Below are positions 33,359 to 42,748 of a stretch of DNA of 64,000 nucleotides, in pieces. Both the position numbers and the translations under genes were made by a program. The stretch's first letter is position 1, and each line of letters begins with the position of its first letter. This DNA comes from Luteimonas yindakuii (GTDB lineage: Bacteria > Pseudomonadota > Gammaproteobacteria > Xanthomonadales > Xanthomonadaceae): assembly GCF_004803715.2 (NCBI RefSeq), contig NZ_CP039383.2, positions 372,001-436,000 of the forward strand, read 5' to 3'. A model generated the notes under the pieces. The model worked only from the letters and a program-made list of their open reading frames with translations, made no database searches and was not told where the DNA came from.

Positions 33359-34597
33359 ATGTCGACACTCCGATCCCGATGGTTCACCCCGGCCGCCGAT
33401 TCGTTGCTGGCGCGGACGCTGCGGCGCGGGCGGCCGGCATGGTCGGAAGCCGTGCACGTGCTGTGGTCGGCGTGGGTATTCGTGACCCCGGCCTTCTCGC
33501 CGTATGGCTACGACGGGCGCTGGTGGCTGCTGACGGCGCTGTCGTATCCGGTGTTCCTGTGGCTGTACGCACGCGTGCTGCTGGCGCCCGCGCATGCGGC
33601 GTGGCGTTACGCGCTGGGCATGGTCGTGCTGTCCCTGGCGTTGCTGCCCTGGTATCCGTCGGGGATGAGCTACTTCGTGTTCGGCTGCGTGTTCCTGCAC
33701 GTGTCGCGTGCGCGGACCTCGGTCCCCGAGCTGGTGGCCCTGCTGCTGCTCAACATCGTGTTCCTGGGCTGGGCCGTCGTGCTCGGCTACCCGTGGCAGG
33801 CGATCGTGTGGATGCCGGTGGTGACCGTCATCGTCGGCCTGATCGTGCACGTCGAACGCCTCAACGAGGCCCGCGACGCGTCGCTGCAGCTGTCGCAGGA
33901 GGAAGTGCGCAGGCTGGCCGCGACCGCCGAGCGCGAACGCATCGGCCGTGACCTGCACGACCTGCTCGGCCATACGCTGTCGATGGTGGCATTGAAATCC
34001 GATCTCGCCGCGCGCCTGGTGGATCGCGACCCGGCCGCGGCGAAGCGCGAGATCGAGGAGGTCGCCCGCGGTGCGCGCGATGCGCTGGGCCAGGTGCGGC
34101 GCGCGGTCAGTGGCATCCGCGCGGCCGGCCTCGCCGCGGAGCTCGCATCGGCGCGGCTGCTGCTGGAAGCCGATGGCGTGGCGTTCGACTACAGCCTCGA
34201 TACCGATATGGCGCAGGCGATCCTGTCGCCGCTGGTGGAAACCACGCTCGCGCTGACCGTGCGCGAGGCCGCCACCAACGTGCACCGCCACGCGCGTGCG
34301 ACGCATGCCCGCGCCACGTTCGCGATCGAGGATGGGCACGCAGTGCTGTGCATCGACGACGACGGGCGGGGTGGCGTGTTCAAGGCCGGCAACGGCCTCG
34401 CCGGCATGCGCGAGCGTGTGCAGGCGGTCGGCGGTCGCCTGGTGGTGCGTGGGGATGCGGGCTGCCGGGTGGAAGTACGGGTGCCACTGGCGCAGCCGCA
34501 GGCGACGGAAGCCGACGCGGCGTCGCAGCCGGATGCGGTGGCCGCGTTTCCAGCACACGCATCGCACCTGGATGCCGGTGTGGAGCGCGACCAGTAG
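33359..34597 (+). CDS. DesK-type sensor histidine kinase
   Basis: Membrane kinase of 412 aa. Five or six helices fill residues about 33-165, with no large periplasmic domain, suggesting it senses the membrane itself. The HisKA_3 dimerisation helix carries the phosphorylated His in ERERIGRDLHDLLGH (H200). The ATP-binding part has VREAATNVHRHARAT (N box) and DDDGRGG followed by GNGLAGMRERV (G boxes). A low-complexity tail of about 35 residues follows. ATG 33359 is 37 nt after the amidohydrolase stop. The response regulator is next on the same strand. Confidence 0.91.
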   Translation: MSTLRSRWFTPAADSLLARTLRRGRPAWSEAVHVLWSAWVFVTPAFSPYGYDGRWWLLTALSYPVFLWLYARVLLAPAHAAWRYALGMVVLSLALLPWYPSGMSYFVFGCVFLHVSRARTSVPELVALLLLNIVFLGWAVVLGYPWQAIVWMPVVTVIVGLIVHVERLNEARDASLQLSQEEVRRLAATAERERIGRDLHDLLGHTLSMVALKSDLAARLVDRDPAAAKREIEEVARGARDALGQVRRAVSGIRAAGLAAELASARLLLEADGVAFDYSLDTDMAQAILSPLVETTLALTVREAATNVHRHARATHARATFAIEDGHAVLCIDDDGRGGVFKAGNGLAGMRERVQAVGGRLVVRGDAGCRVEVRVPLAQPQATEADAASQPDAVAAFPAHASHLDAGVERDQ

Positions 34598-34694
34598 AAG
34601 GGAATGACGCGTGCGGGCGGTGGGAGGCGCTGGCTGAAGCGCAGGCGGCGCCGGCACCTCCTACACTGCGGTCACGTTCACGACTCCCCGACCC

Positions 34695-35300
34695 ATGCCG
34701 ATCCGCATCCTGCTGGCAGAAGACCAGGCGCTGCTGCGTGGCGCACTCGCCGCACTGCTGCGGATGGAACCCGACTTCGACGTGGTGGCCGAATGTGCCG
34801 ATGGCGAGTCGGCCTGGGTGGAACTGCAGCGCCATCAGCCGGATGTGCTGGTGACCGACATCGAGATGCCCGGACTGACCGGCCTGGAACTGGCCGCGCG
34901 GGTGCAGCGCCACGGATTGCCGGTGCGGGTGGTGATCGTCACCACCTTCGCGCGTGCCGGTTACCTGCGGCGCGCGCTGGATGCCGGCGTCGCCGGTTAC
35001 CTGCTGAAGGACGCGCCGGCCAACGAGCTTGCGCAGGCACTGCGGCAGGTGCACCGCGGCGGCCGTGCGATCGATCCACAGCTGGCACTGGAAGCGTGGT
35101 CGGAGCCCGATCCGCTCGGCGAACGCGAGCGCCAGGCGCTGCGGCTGGCGGGCGAGGGGCTGTCGGCCGGCGAGATCGCGTCGCGGATGAACCTGTCCAC
35201 CGGCACCGTGCGCAATTACCTGTCGGAGGCGATCGGCAAGCTCGGGGTTGGCAACCGCATCGAGGCGTATCGCCTGGCACGTCAGAAGGGCTGGCTGTAG
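34695..35300 (+). CDS. DesR-type LuxR/NarL response regulator
   Basis: Receiver plus helix-turn-helix protein of 201 aa. Acidic pocket D10 (LLAEDQ), phospho-acceptor D55 (VTDIEMPG), switch Thr (VIVTTFARAGY) and Lys (YLLKDAP) are all intact. The C-terminal LuxR domain (about 140-201) has LSAGEIASRMNLSTGTVRNYLSEAIGKLGV. The small size and the FARAGYLRRALDAG segment match the DesR group. Cognate of the kinase just upstream; the likely targets are the adjacent ABC-2 operon and perhaps the divergent MacAB-like operon. Confidence 0.92.
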   Translation: MPIRILLAEDQALLRGALAALLRMEPDFDVVAECADGESAWVELQRHQPDVLVTDIEMPGLTGLELAARVQRHGLPVRVVIVTTFARAGYLRRALDAGVAGYLLKDAPANELAQALRQVHRGGRAIDPQLALEAWSEPDPLGERERQALRLAGEGLSAGEIASRMNLSTGTVRNYLSEAIGKLGVGNRIEAYRLARQKGWL

Positions 35301-35381
35301 GGCTGTGCAGGCGGGTGCGGGGCGACCGGCGGCGCCCGCCGCGGTAGACTGGGCACCGCTTCCGTTGTCGATGCCGCCGCC

Positions 35382-35597
35382 ATGTCCGCAGCCCATCCCC
35401 ATTCCGCGCAGGCCCATCCCGGGCAGGCCAACGCCGAGCGCCGTTACGAGGTCAGCCGCAGCGAACTGCCGCTGAGCTGCCCGTTGCCGGCGATGGCGCT
35501 GTGGGACTCGCATCCGCGCGTCTACCTGCCGATCGAGTCCGAAGGCGGCAAGGCGGACTGCCCGTATTGCGGCGCGCATTTCGTCCTCGTCGACTGA
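35382..35597 (+). CDS. CHCC zinc-finger domain protein
   Basis: A 71-aa protein with a C-terminal zinc site made by Cys33, His43 and the CPYC pair (about 59-62), plus the ending CGAHFVLVD. This is the zf-CHCC fold also seen in the NDUFS6 subunit of complex I. The N-terminal 25 residues are His/Ala-rich and not conserved-looking. In Xanthomonas relatives a gene of this type precedes the LPS glycosyltransferase, as here. Role unknown. Confidence 0.85.
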   Translation: MSAAHPHSAQAHPGQANAERRYEVSRSELPLSCPLPAMALWDSHPRVYLPIESEGGKADCPYCGAHFVLVD

Positions 35598-35619
35598 TCG
35601 CGACGTGCCGCCCGGCCCG

Positions 35620-36736
35620 ATGCGCCGGCTGACCGTCGTCCAGCTGCTGCCGGCGCTGCATGCCGGTGGCGTCGAACGCTCCACGCTCGAGATCGCGCAG
35701 GCGCTGGGGGCCGCGGGCCATCGCGCCGTGGTGGTATCCGCCGGCGGCCGGCTGGTGCCGGCGCTGGAGGCACTGGGGGCCGAACACGTCACCCTCGATA
35801 TCGGCCGCAAGTCGCTGTGGACGTTGCGCCATGCGCGCAGCCTGCGGCGGCTGTTCGCCGAGCTGCAGCCCGACATCGTGCACGCGCGCTCGCGGCTGCC
35901 GGCGTGGCTGGGCTGGCGTGCGCTGCAGGGCCTGCCCGCGGCGACCCGCCCGCGTTTCGTCACCACCGTGCACGGTCTCAACTCGCCGTCGCGCTACAGC
36001 GCGGTGATGACGCGCGGCGAGCGCGTGATCTGCGTGTCGGACACGGTGCGGAGCTACGTGCTGCAGCACTATCCGGCCACCGATCCGGCCGTGCTGCGGG
36101 TGATCCCGCGCGGCATCGATCCGGCCGCGTTCCCGCGCCGGCCGTGGCCGGATGCCGACGCACGCGTAGCGTTTGCGCGCGAGCATCCGGCGCTGGCGGG
36201 CAGCGGGCCGTTGCTACTGCTACCCGGGCGCGGCACCCGCCTCAAGGGCCACGCCGATGCCATCGAACTGCTGCGTCGGCTGCGCGCCGAAGGCGTCGAT
36301 GCGCGGCTGTGGATGCCGGGTGCGCGCGAGCCCGGGCGCGAGCGCTATGTCGCCGAGCTCGAACAGGCCGCCGCCGCGGCAGGCGTCGCGCAGGCGGCCG
36401 GTGCTGACCGCGCCGACCGACGCGATCGCCCGGGCCTACGCCGCCTCCGACCTCGTGCTGCAGCTGTCGCGCAAGCCCGAAGCCTTCGGCCGCACCGTGC
36501 TCGAGGCGCTGTCGGTCGGGCGGCCGGTGCTGGGCTGGGCGCATGGCGGTGTCGGCGACCTGTTGCGCGAGTGGCTGCCCGCAGGCGCCGTCGCGCCGTT
36601 CGACGCCGATGCGCTCGCCCAAGCCGCCGTCGCGTTGCTCGACCCGGGCGCGCGGCCGGCGATTGCTACGATGCCCGACACGCTGGCGGCCATGCAGGCC
36701 GCGACGCTCGCCGTCTACGCCGAACTCTGCCCATGA
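35620..36736 (+). pseudogene. GT4-type glycosyltransferase interrupted by a +1 frameshift
   Basis: The N-terminal part (LLPALHAGGVERSTLEIA, VHARSRLPAWLGW, PRGIDPAAFPR, LLLPGRGTRLKGHADAIELL) reads in one frame to about 36400. The C-terminal part (LTAPTDAIARAYAASDLVLQ, RKPEAFGRTVLEALSVGRPVLG) continues in the next frame to the TGA at 36736. Removing one G around 36403 restores a single protein of about 371 aa with a normal join near VAQ-RPVLTAP. The GT-B nucleotide-sugar motif (KPEAFGRTVLEA, an EX7E-like region) is intact. It is either a real lesion that would alter LPS or a sequencing error. The frame left open by the shift runs into the next gene, which is an artefact. ATG 35620 is preferred to GTG 35605. 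Confidence 0.85.
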
Positions 36737-38064
36737 CCCACGCCGTTGCCGACCACCGATCCGACGACACCGAGACCCCCGGCTGGCGCTGGGCGCCGCA
36801 CTGGGTGCTCGCCTTCGTGGCGCTGTGGCCGATGCCGGGCTACGCCGAAGGCGTGATGGTGGTCGGTGCGCTGATCGCGATCGCGCGCCTGCTGATGGCG
36901 CGCTTCCGCGGTGGCAAGGCATTGCTGAGCGTGCAGGCCTGGGCGCTGACCACGGTGCTGTTCGCGGCGTACTGGCTGCCGGAGGTGTTCTCGGTGGTGG
37001 GTGCGGTGGACCCGGCGCGCAGCATGCGCGAGGCGCTGGTCGACATCCGCTACCTGCCGTTCCTGTGGCTGGTCGCAGCATCGGTGGCCGATGCGCGCGG
37101 GCTGCGCATCACCCTGACCGGCATGGCGGTGATCGTCGGCGTGTGGACGCTGGACGCGCTGGCCGAGGGGCTGTTCGGCACCAGCCCGCTGTTCTGGGGG
37201 CTGGACGCGGCCAAGCAGCTGGTCAGTTCGCGCCCGATGTGCAGCGCCGAGGACGTGGCCGCGGTCGACCGGCTGAGCGGCGTGCTCGGGCCGTGCAACC
37301 TCAAGATCGGGGTGGTGCTTGCGAGCCTGTCGCCGTTCCTGCTGTACCTGGCCGGGCGCCGTTTCGGTGCTGCCGGGTGGTGCCTGTCGGCGGCCGCGAT
37401 CGGCGTGGTGATCGTGCTCGCCGGCGCCCGCGCCGCCTGGATCACCTACGCCCTGGTGCTGGTGTTCTCCGGCTGGAAGCTGCTCGGCTGGAAGCGGCTG
37501 CTGCTGGTGCTGGGCGCGGGCGCGGCAACCCTGGTGGTGCTGGCGGCGGTATCGCCGCAGGTGCGCGACCGCGTCGAGCGCACCTCGCACCTGCTCACCG
37601 CGGACGAATCGGGCGTCGACATGGCGCTGTCGGGGCGCGCGCGGATCTGGCAGGCGGCGGTGTGCATGGTGGGCGAATCGCCGGTCAATGGTGTCGGCGT
37701 GCGCGGCTTCCGGCGCGCGTTCGACGAGTGCGATGCCGCCTCCGGCACCACCGCCGCCTGGGGCGACGGCCCGGCGCTGCATGCGCACCAGATCGTGCTG
37801 GAGGTGGGCGCGGAAACCGGCGTGCTCGGCCTGCTGCTGTGGCTGGCCGGCGCGGCCATGGCCTGGCGCGCATGGCGCTACGCGGACACGGCAGCGCGTG
37901 AGCGTGCGCGTCCGGCGATGCTGGCGCTGGCGGTGACGGTGTTCCCGCTCAACACCCATCTCGCCTTCTATTCGACGTTCTGGGGTGGGCTGACGCTGCT
38001 GCTGGCCGCGCTGTATGCCGGCAGCCTGCTGGCCAGGCCGCAGCCGTCGGCCGGGCAGGCGTAG
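36733..38064 (+). CDS. O-antigen ligase family protein (WaaL/RfaL type)
   Basis: Polytopic membrane protein of 443 aa with ten or more helices. A periplasmic Wzy_C-type region carries LSGRARIWQAAVCMVGESPVNGVGVRGFR (quoted in two parts: LSGRARIWQAAV, and SPVNGVGVRGFRRAF) followed by the HAHQIVLEVGAETGVLGLLLW motif with the His thought to be catalytic in ligases. It would join undecaprenyl-linked O-polysaccharide to lipid A-core. ATG 36733 overlaps the glycosyltransferase stop by 4 nt. waaA and an LpxL-type gene nearby support a role in LPS. Confidence 0.86.
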   Translation: MTHAVADHRSDDTETPGWRWAPHWVLAFVALWPMPGYAEGVMVVGALIAIARLLMARFRGGKALLSVQAWALTTVLFAAYWLPEVFSVVGAVDPARSMREALVDIRYLPFLWLVAASVADARGLRITLTGMAVIVGVWTLDALAEGLFGTSPLFWGLDAAKQLVSSRPMCSAEDVAAVDRLSGVLGPCNLKIGVVLASLSPFLLYLAGRRFGAAGWCLSAAAIGVVIVLAGARAAWITYALVLVFSGWKLLGWKRLLLVLGAGAATLVVLAAVSPQVRDRVERTSHLLTADESGVDMALSGRARIWQAAVCMVGESPVNGVGVRGFRRAFDECDAASGTTAAWGDGPALHAHQIVLEVGAETGVLGLLLWLAGAAMAWRAWRYADTAARERARPAMLALAVTVFPLNTHLAFYSTFWGGLTLLLAALYAGSLLARPQPSAGQA

Positions 38065-38067
38065 CGC

Positions 38068-38997
38068 CTATCGAGGGTTGCGGTAGACGTCGCTGCCGTC
38101 GGGCTGGCGCTTGAAGCGGCGGTGGATCCACAGGTACTGCGCCGGCGCCGTTTGCGCCATCGCCTCGATGCCGGCCATCACCCGGGCGGTATCGGCATGC
38201 GGATCGGCGGAGGGAAAGTCCTCCAGCGCCGGTGACAGCCGCAGCGTGTAGCCGCCGTCGGCGCGACGCTCGTGCTGGAACAGCACCACCGCCGCGCCGG
38301 CCATCCGCGCCAGCTGGTGGGTGGAGGTCAGGCTGTGCGCCGCCTGGCCGAAGAACGGCACATACACCGCATCGCCACGGCTCGGGTCCTGGTCGGGTGC
38401 GTACCAGAGCACGCCGCCACGCTTGAGATGGCGCACGCTGCCGCGCAGGTCCTGCTTGGTGAACATCGCCTCGGCATAGCGCAGGCGGCCGCGGCGCACC
38501 GCCCATTCCATCGCACCGGCGGCATGCGGCCGGTACATGCCGGCCAGCGGCACGTGGTCGCACAGCAGCCGCCCGCAGATCTCCAGCGTGGTGAAGTGGC
38601 CGGAGACCAGCAACACACCGCGGCCGTCGGCCTGCGCGGCCTGCAGGTGCTCGAGGCCCTCGATGACCACGTCCGCCCGCATCGGCGCGACCGTGCCCCA
38701 CCACGCGCGGGCGAATTCGAAGAACCCGGTGCCGAGCGCGTGGAAGTGCGCGCGCAGCAGGGCGGCGCGGGCGGTGTCGTCCAGCTCCGGGAAGCACAGT
38801 TCGAGGTTGCGGTGGGCGATGTCGCGGCGGCCGCGCAGCACCAGCCGCAGCAGGTCACCGAGCAGGCGCCCGAGCGCGCGCTGCAGCGGCCATGGCAGTC
38901 GTGCGACGAGGGCGGCGAGGCCGATGCCGGCCCACACCGGCCAGTGCCGCGGACCCAGCGGCGGACGCGCGTCGGCGCTTGAAGACGAGGAAGCCAT
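38068..38997 (-). CDS. LpxL/HtrB-type lipid A acyltransferase
   Basis: Lysophospholipid-acyltransferase-like protein of 309 aa with an N-terminal anchor helix (about 20-35). The HX4E catalytic pair lies in GHFTTLE (H134, E139), and other family landmarks are DIAHRNLELCFPEL, YRPHAAGAMEW, LKRGGVLWYAPDQDPSRGD and VPFFGQ. It adds a secondary acyl chain to Kdo2-lipid A or its precursor. It is convergent with the O-antigen ligase gene (3 nt apart) and divergent from waaA, whose product makes the usual Kdo2 substrate. Chain-length preference cannot be told. Confidence 0.9.
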   Translation of the reverse strand: MASSSSSADARPPLGPRHWPVWAGIGLAALVARLPWPLQRALGRLLGDLLRLVLRGRRDIAHRNLELCFPELDDTARAALLRAHFHALGTGFFEFARAWWGTVAPMRADVVIEGLEHLQAAQADGRGVLLVSGHFTTLEICGRLLCDHVPLAGMYRPHAAGAMEWAVRRGRLRYAEAMFTKQDLRGSVRHLKRGGVLWYAPDQDPSRGDAVYVPFFGQAAHSLTSTHQLARMAGAAVVLFQHERRADGGYTLRLSPALEDFPSADPHADTARVMAGIEAMAQTAPAQYLWIHRRFKRQPDGSDVYRNPR

Positions 38998-39103
38998 CGG
39001 ACGATTCTAAACGGCGGGTCGGCCACGCCGCGTCCGCGGCATGGTCGCGACAAGGCGGGTCGTCGCGGGGCTGCGGGGTCGCACGCGGGTATCCTTGCCC
39101 GCT

Positions 39104-40420
39104 ATGTCTTCAGACCGCACCGAGCGCATTCTGCGCGTCATGTATTCCGCGCTGCTCTACGTGCTGGTGCCGGTCACGGTCTACCACCTGATCTGGCGCG
39201 GCTTCCGCCAGGCCGAGTACTTGCATCGCTGGAGCGAGCGCTACGCGGTGTACGCCACGCCGCCGCTGGCCGGCACGCTGTGGGTGCACGCGGTGTCGGT
39301 GGGCGAGGTCAACGCCGCGGCGCCGCTGATCGATGCACTGCTGCGCGAGCATCCGCACCGGCGCCTGCTGGTCACCACCATCACCCCGACCGGTTCCGCC
39401 CGCGTGCGCGCGCTATGGGGCGACCGCGTCGAGCACGTGTACCTGCCGTATGACCTTGGCGGCATGGTGCGGCGGTTCCTCGACCACTACCGGCCGCAAC
39501 TGGGGCTGATCGTGGAAACCGAGCTGTGGCCGAACCTGCTGTTCGCCTGCCGCGACCACGGTGTCCCGGTGTACGTGGTCAATGCGCGGTTGTCGGCGCG
39601 TTCGCTGCGTGGCTACCGGCTGCTGCGGCCGCTGGTCGGGCGCGCGCTGCGCACGCTGCGCGGGGTGGCCGCGCAGTCGGCCGACGATGGTCGGCGCTTC
39701 GTCCACCTCGGCGCGCGCGCCGACCAGGTCAGCGTCACCGGCAACCTCAAGTTCGAGATGTTCGTCGATCCGGCCTGGGCCGAATTCGCCGGCGATTTCC
39801 GCCAGCGTGTCGGCGCGCGGCCGGTGTGGATCGCGGCCAGCACGCATCCGGAGGAGGAGGCGGTCGTGGTCGCGCTGCATGCGCGCCTGCGCGCGCGCTG
39901 GCCGGACCTGCTGCTGCTGTGGGCGCCGCGCCATCCGGAGCGCTTCCGTGCCGCCGTGCAGGCCGCGATCGATGCCGGCTTCGCCACCGCGACCCGCACG
40001 CTCACCCGCTGGCCGGATGCCGGCGACGCGGTGTTCGTCATCGACACCCTCGGCGAGCTGATGCGCTATTACGGCTGCGCGCAGGTGGCGTTCGTCGGTG
40101 GCAGCCTGCAGGACATCGGCGGCCACAACCTGCTCGAGCCGGCGGCCACCGGCACCGCCATCGTCACCGGTCCGCACCTGCACAACTTCGCCGACATCGC
40201 GCGCCAGCTCGGCCGCGCCGGTGCGGTGCGGGTGGCACAGGACGCAGCCACCGTCGGTGATGCCGTCGAAACGCTGCTCGACGATGCAGCGGCGCGCACT
40301 GCGATGACGGCCGCGGCGCGGACGCTGGTGGAGGACGGCCGCGGCGCACTGCGACGCACGCTGGAACTGGTGGCCGAGGACCTCGCCGCGCTCGATGCAC
40401 CGCCCGCGCCGCGGCGCTGA
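39104..40420 (+). CDS. waaA: Kdo transferase WaaA
   Basis: Inner-membrane GT-B enzyme transferring Kdo from CMP-Kdo to lipid A precursor. It has an N-terminal anchor helix, the catalytic base Glu in SVGEVNAA (E68), the VETELWPNLLF motif, and the CMP-binding region VGGSLQDIGGHNLLEPAATG and VTGPHLHNF. At 438 aa the length is standard. ATG 39104 is chosen for the family N-terminus; the preceding open frame is not conserved-looking. It is divergent from the LpxL-type gene, putting two successive lipid A steps side by side. Confidence 0.94.
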   Translation: MSSDRTERILRVMYSALLYVLVPVTVYHLIWRGFRQAEYLHRWSERYAVYATPPLAGTLWVHAVSVGEVNAAAPLIDALLREHPHRRLLVTTITPTGSARVRALWGDRVEHVYLPYDLGGMVRRFLDHYRPQLGLIVETELWPNLLFACRDHGVPVYVVNARLSARSLRGYRLLRPLVGRALRTLRGVAAQSADDGRRFVHLGARADQVSVTGNLKFEMFVDPAWAEFAGDFRQRVGARPVWIAASTHPEEEAVVVALHARLRARWPDLLLLWAPRHPERFRAAVQAAIDAGFATATRTLTRWPDAGDAVFVIDTLGELMRYYGCAQVAFVGGSLQDIGGHNLLEPAATGTAIVTGPHLHNFADIARQLGRAGAVRVAQDAATVGDAVETLLDDAAARTAMTAAARTLVEDGRGALRRTLELVAEDLAALDAPPAPRR

Positions 40421-40456
40421 TCGCAGCACCGCCGGCATGGCCCGGACATGCAAAGA

Positions 40457-40472
40457 CCCCCGATGACGGGGG
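40457..40472 (-). terminator. Intrinsic terminator between waaA and tolC
   Basis: CCCCCG-ATGA-CGGGGG forms a 6-bp stem with a tetraloop. Read on the minus strand it is followed by TCTTTG, fitting termination of tolC; on the plus strand it lies 37 nt after waaA and may serve both convergent genes. Confidence 0.7.
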
Positions 40473-40510
40473 CCTGGCTGCAGTGTTGATGCCGCGACGC
40501 GGCGCCGCGA

Positions 40511-41890
40511 TTACTGCTGCTGCGGGCTGCTGGCCGGTGCCGTCGGCGCGGTGCTGGGGCTGTCGGCCTCGACGGTGAGCAGGCGGTTGATCTCCTGCAG
40601 GTCGTTGATGTCGAGCGTGCCCACGGCCTGCTCCAGCAGCAGCCGGTTCTGCAGGAAGTTGTAACGCGCCAGCGCGAACTGCTGCTCGGCCTGGAACAGC
40701 GTCTGCTGGTTGATCAGCACGTCGACCACGGTGCGGGTACCGACTTCCAGGCCCACCTGCGAGGCGTCGTAGGCGCTGCGCGCGGACAGCACCGCCAGCC
40801 GCCGGGCTTCGACCTCGGACACGCCGGCAACCACGGTCTGGTAGGCATTGCGCGCGTTGCGCTCGAGCGCGCGGCGGGTCTGGGTCAGCTGGTCCTCGGC
40901 GATGTCGCGGCGGGCGATCGCCTCGCGCACGCCGGACTGGGTCGCGCCGCCGCTGAAGATCGGCACAGTCAGGGTCAGGCCGACGCTGTGGCCCTCGTTG
41001 CGGCGCGCGCCGGTCGGGTTGCCCGGATCGTTGACGCCGGCAAGGTCGCCCCAGTACGCCTGGTTGTTGTAGCCGGCACCCAGCGACAGCCGCGGCAGGT
41101 GGCCGGCACGTGCCCCGGTGATGCCGATCTCGGCCGCCCGCACCGCATATTCGGCTGCGCGCAACGAGGGGTTCTGCCCCAGCGCCGCGTTGACCCAGCT
41201 GTCGGCGTCGCCACCGGCCGGCACTTCCGGCTGGAAGTCCTCGGGCAGCGCGCGCAGGTTGCGCACCGGCACGCCGGTGATCTCCGCCAGCGCCTGGTAG
41301 GCGTCCTCGAGTGCGTTGCGGCTCAGGATCACCTGTGCACGCGCGGCGTCGTACTGCGCGCGCGCCTCGTGCACGTCGGTGATCGGCGCCAGGCCGACCT
41401 CGAGCCTGCGGCTGGCGAAGTCGAACTGCTTCTGCAGTGCCTGCTCGGCCGCTTCGGCCGCGGCGAGCGTCTCGATCGCGACCAGCACGTTGAAGTACGC
41501 GGCCGAGGTGCGGGTGATCAGTGTCTGGTTGGCCGCCTGCAGGTCGAAGCCGGCGGCGGTGTCGAGCTGGCGCTGCGCACGCAGGTTGGAGATGCGGCCG
41601 AGGTCGAACACGGTCTGGTCGAGGCTCGCGCCGACGCTGCGCGAGCGCTGGTCGCCGTCGACGCCGGCCACGTAGCGGCGCGACAGGTCGGCGCTGCCGT
41701 TGATCTGCGGCAGCAGCGCGGCCCGTGCCTGCACGGCGCCCTCGCGCGAGATCTCGCGGTTGGACTCGGCGATCGACAGCTGCGGATCCCCGGCGCGTGC
41801 CAGTTCATAGGTCTGCACCAGGTCCTGGGCGAAAGCCGAGGCAGGCAGCAGGACGAGGGACAGGGCAAGGGCGAGGGGACGGCGCAGCAT
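40511..41890 (-). CDS. tolC: TolC-family outer membrane channel
   Basis: Outer membrane efflux channel of 459 aa with a signal peptide (about 1-21, ending ASAFAQD). Two internal repeats of helical and beta segments are visible, with NREISREGAVQARAALLPQ and the VGLAPITDVHEARAQYDAARAQ motif in the first half and VGTRTVVDVLINQQTLFQAEQQ in the second. A Ser/Pro/Gln-rich tail ends the protein. It could serve both the MacAB-like pump and the RND pump in this window, neither of which has its own channel gene. It is followed upstream on the minus strand by a pcm-like gene. Confidence 0.92.
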   Translation of the reverse strand: MLRRPLALALSLVLLPASAFAQDLVQTYELARAGDPQLSIAESNREISREGAVQARAALLPQINGSADLSRRYVAGVDGDQRSRSVGASLDQTVFDLGRISNLRAQRQLDTAAGFDLQAANQTLITRTSAAYFNVLVAIETLAAAEAAEQALQKQFDFASRRLEVGLAPITDVHEARAQYDAARAQVILSRNALEDAYQALAEITGVPVRNLRALPEDFQPEVPAGGDADSWVNAALGQNPSLRAAEYAVRAAEIGITGARAGHLPRLSLGAGYNNQAYWGDLAGVNDPGNPTGARRNEGHSVGLTLTVPIFSGGATQSGVREAIARRDIAEDQLTQTRRALERNARNAYQTVVAGVSEVEARRLAVLSARSAYDASQVGLEVGTRTVVDVLINQQTLFQAEQQFALARYNFLQNRLLLEQAVGTLDINDLQEINRLLTVEADSPSTAPTAPASSPQQQ

Positions 41891-41973
41891 GGGGAATCCT
41901 TGGCGTCAGTGGAAGGCCGGCGCCATCGGGCGCCGGCGCTGCAGTCCGCGCCGGGTGGCGCAGGCCTGCTGGA

Positions 41974-42636
41974 TCAGAACTGGAATTCCGCGACCGGCTC
42001 GGTGCCGGCAAGGTAGCCCAGTTCGGTTTCGAACAACGATTCGATGCGCGGGGCGTTGACGTCGTCGCCCTGGCGATGGACCAGCACCGCCTCCATCACC
42101 GGCGCGCGGCCACGCACGATGAACATCCGGCCACCCGGACGCAGCCACTCGATGAAACGTGACGGCACCTGGTCGACCGCGGCGTTGACGCAGATGGCGT
42201 CGAAGCGGCGCTCGCTGGCCCAGCCGAATGCGTCGGCGTGGATCACGTCGACGTTGGCGAGGCCCGCTTCGCGCACGCGCGCCTGCGCCGCCTCGGCGAG
42301 GTCGGCATGGCGCTCGAGCGAGATCACGTCGCGGCCCAGTTGGCCCAGGCACGCGGAGACGTATCCGCTGCCGGTGCCGATCTCGAGCACGTCCTCGCCC
42401 GCCTGCAGCAGCAGCGCCTGCAGGGCGCGGCCGGCGACCACCGGCTTGAGCATGCGCTCGCCATGCGCCAGCGGAATCTCGAAGTCGGCATAGGCCACCG
42501 ACTGCCACGGCGCGGGCACGAACAGCTCGCGCGGCATCGCCGCCAGCACGTCGAGCACGCGACGGTCGAGCACGTCCCACGGGCGGACCTGTTGTTCGAC
42601 CATGGCAGCGCGGGCGGAGGCGTAATCGATCGTCAT
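41974..42636 (-). CDS. Protein-L-isoaspartate O-methyltransferase family protein
   Basis: Class I SAM methyltransferase of 220 aa with the PCMT pattern: MVEQQVRPWDVLD, the SAM loop VLEIGTGSGYVSACLG (about 83-98), VISLERHADLA and RFDAICVNAAVDQVP. True Pcm enzymes repair isoaspartyl residues; here the usual substrate-loop motif is only partly like E. coli Pcm, and members beside tolC in this family may have another substrate. Its stop lies 84 nt before the tolC start, so the two may be cotranscribed. Confidence 0.86.
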   Translation of the reverse strand: MTIDYASARAAMVEQQVRPWDVLDRRVLDVLAAMPRELFVPAPWQSVAYADFEIPLAHGERMLKPVVAGRALQALLLQAGEDVLEIGTGSGYVSACLGQLGRDVISLERHADLAEAAQARVREAGLANVDVIHADAFGWASERRFDAICVNAAVDQVPSRFIEWLRPGGRMFIVRGRAPVMEAVLVHRQGDDVNAPRIESLFETELGYLAGTEPVAEFQF

Positions 42637-42748
42637 CTATGGAGCTCTCAGGCGCGGGGACCGCGCATTTTAGCGGCAGCGGCCGTGGGAAGGAGGATCG
42701 CCGGGGGGCGTGCGGAGGACCGAGTGCCGGAAGTCACCACGACCGCCG

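Noticed and set aside
35605..38064. An 819-aa open frame reading as a glycosyltransferase fused to an O-antigen ligase
   Set aside because: Between about 36400 and 36733 the frame gives Arg/Ala-rich nonsense while the next frame gives good glycosyltransferase sequence. The fusion is produced by the frameshift.
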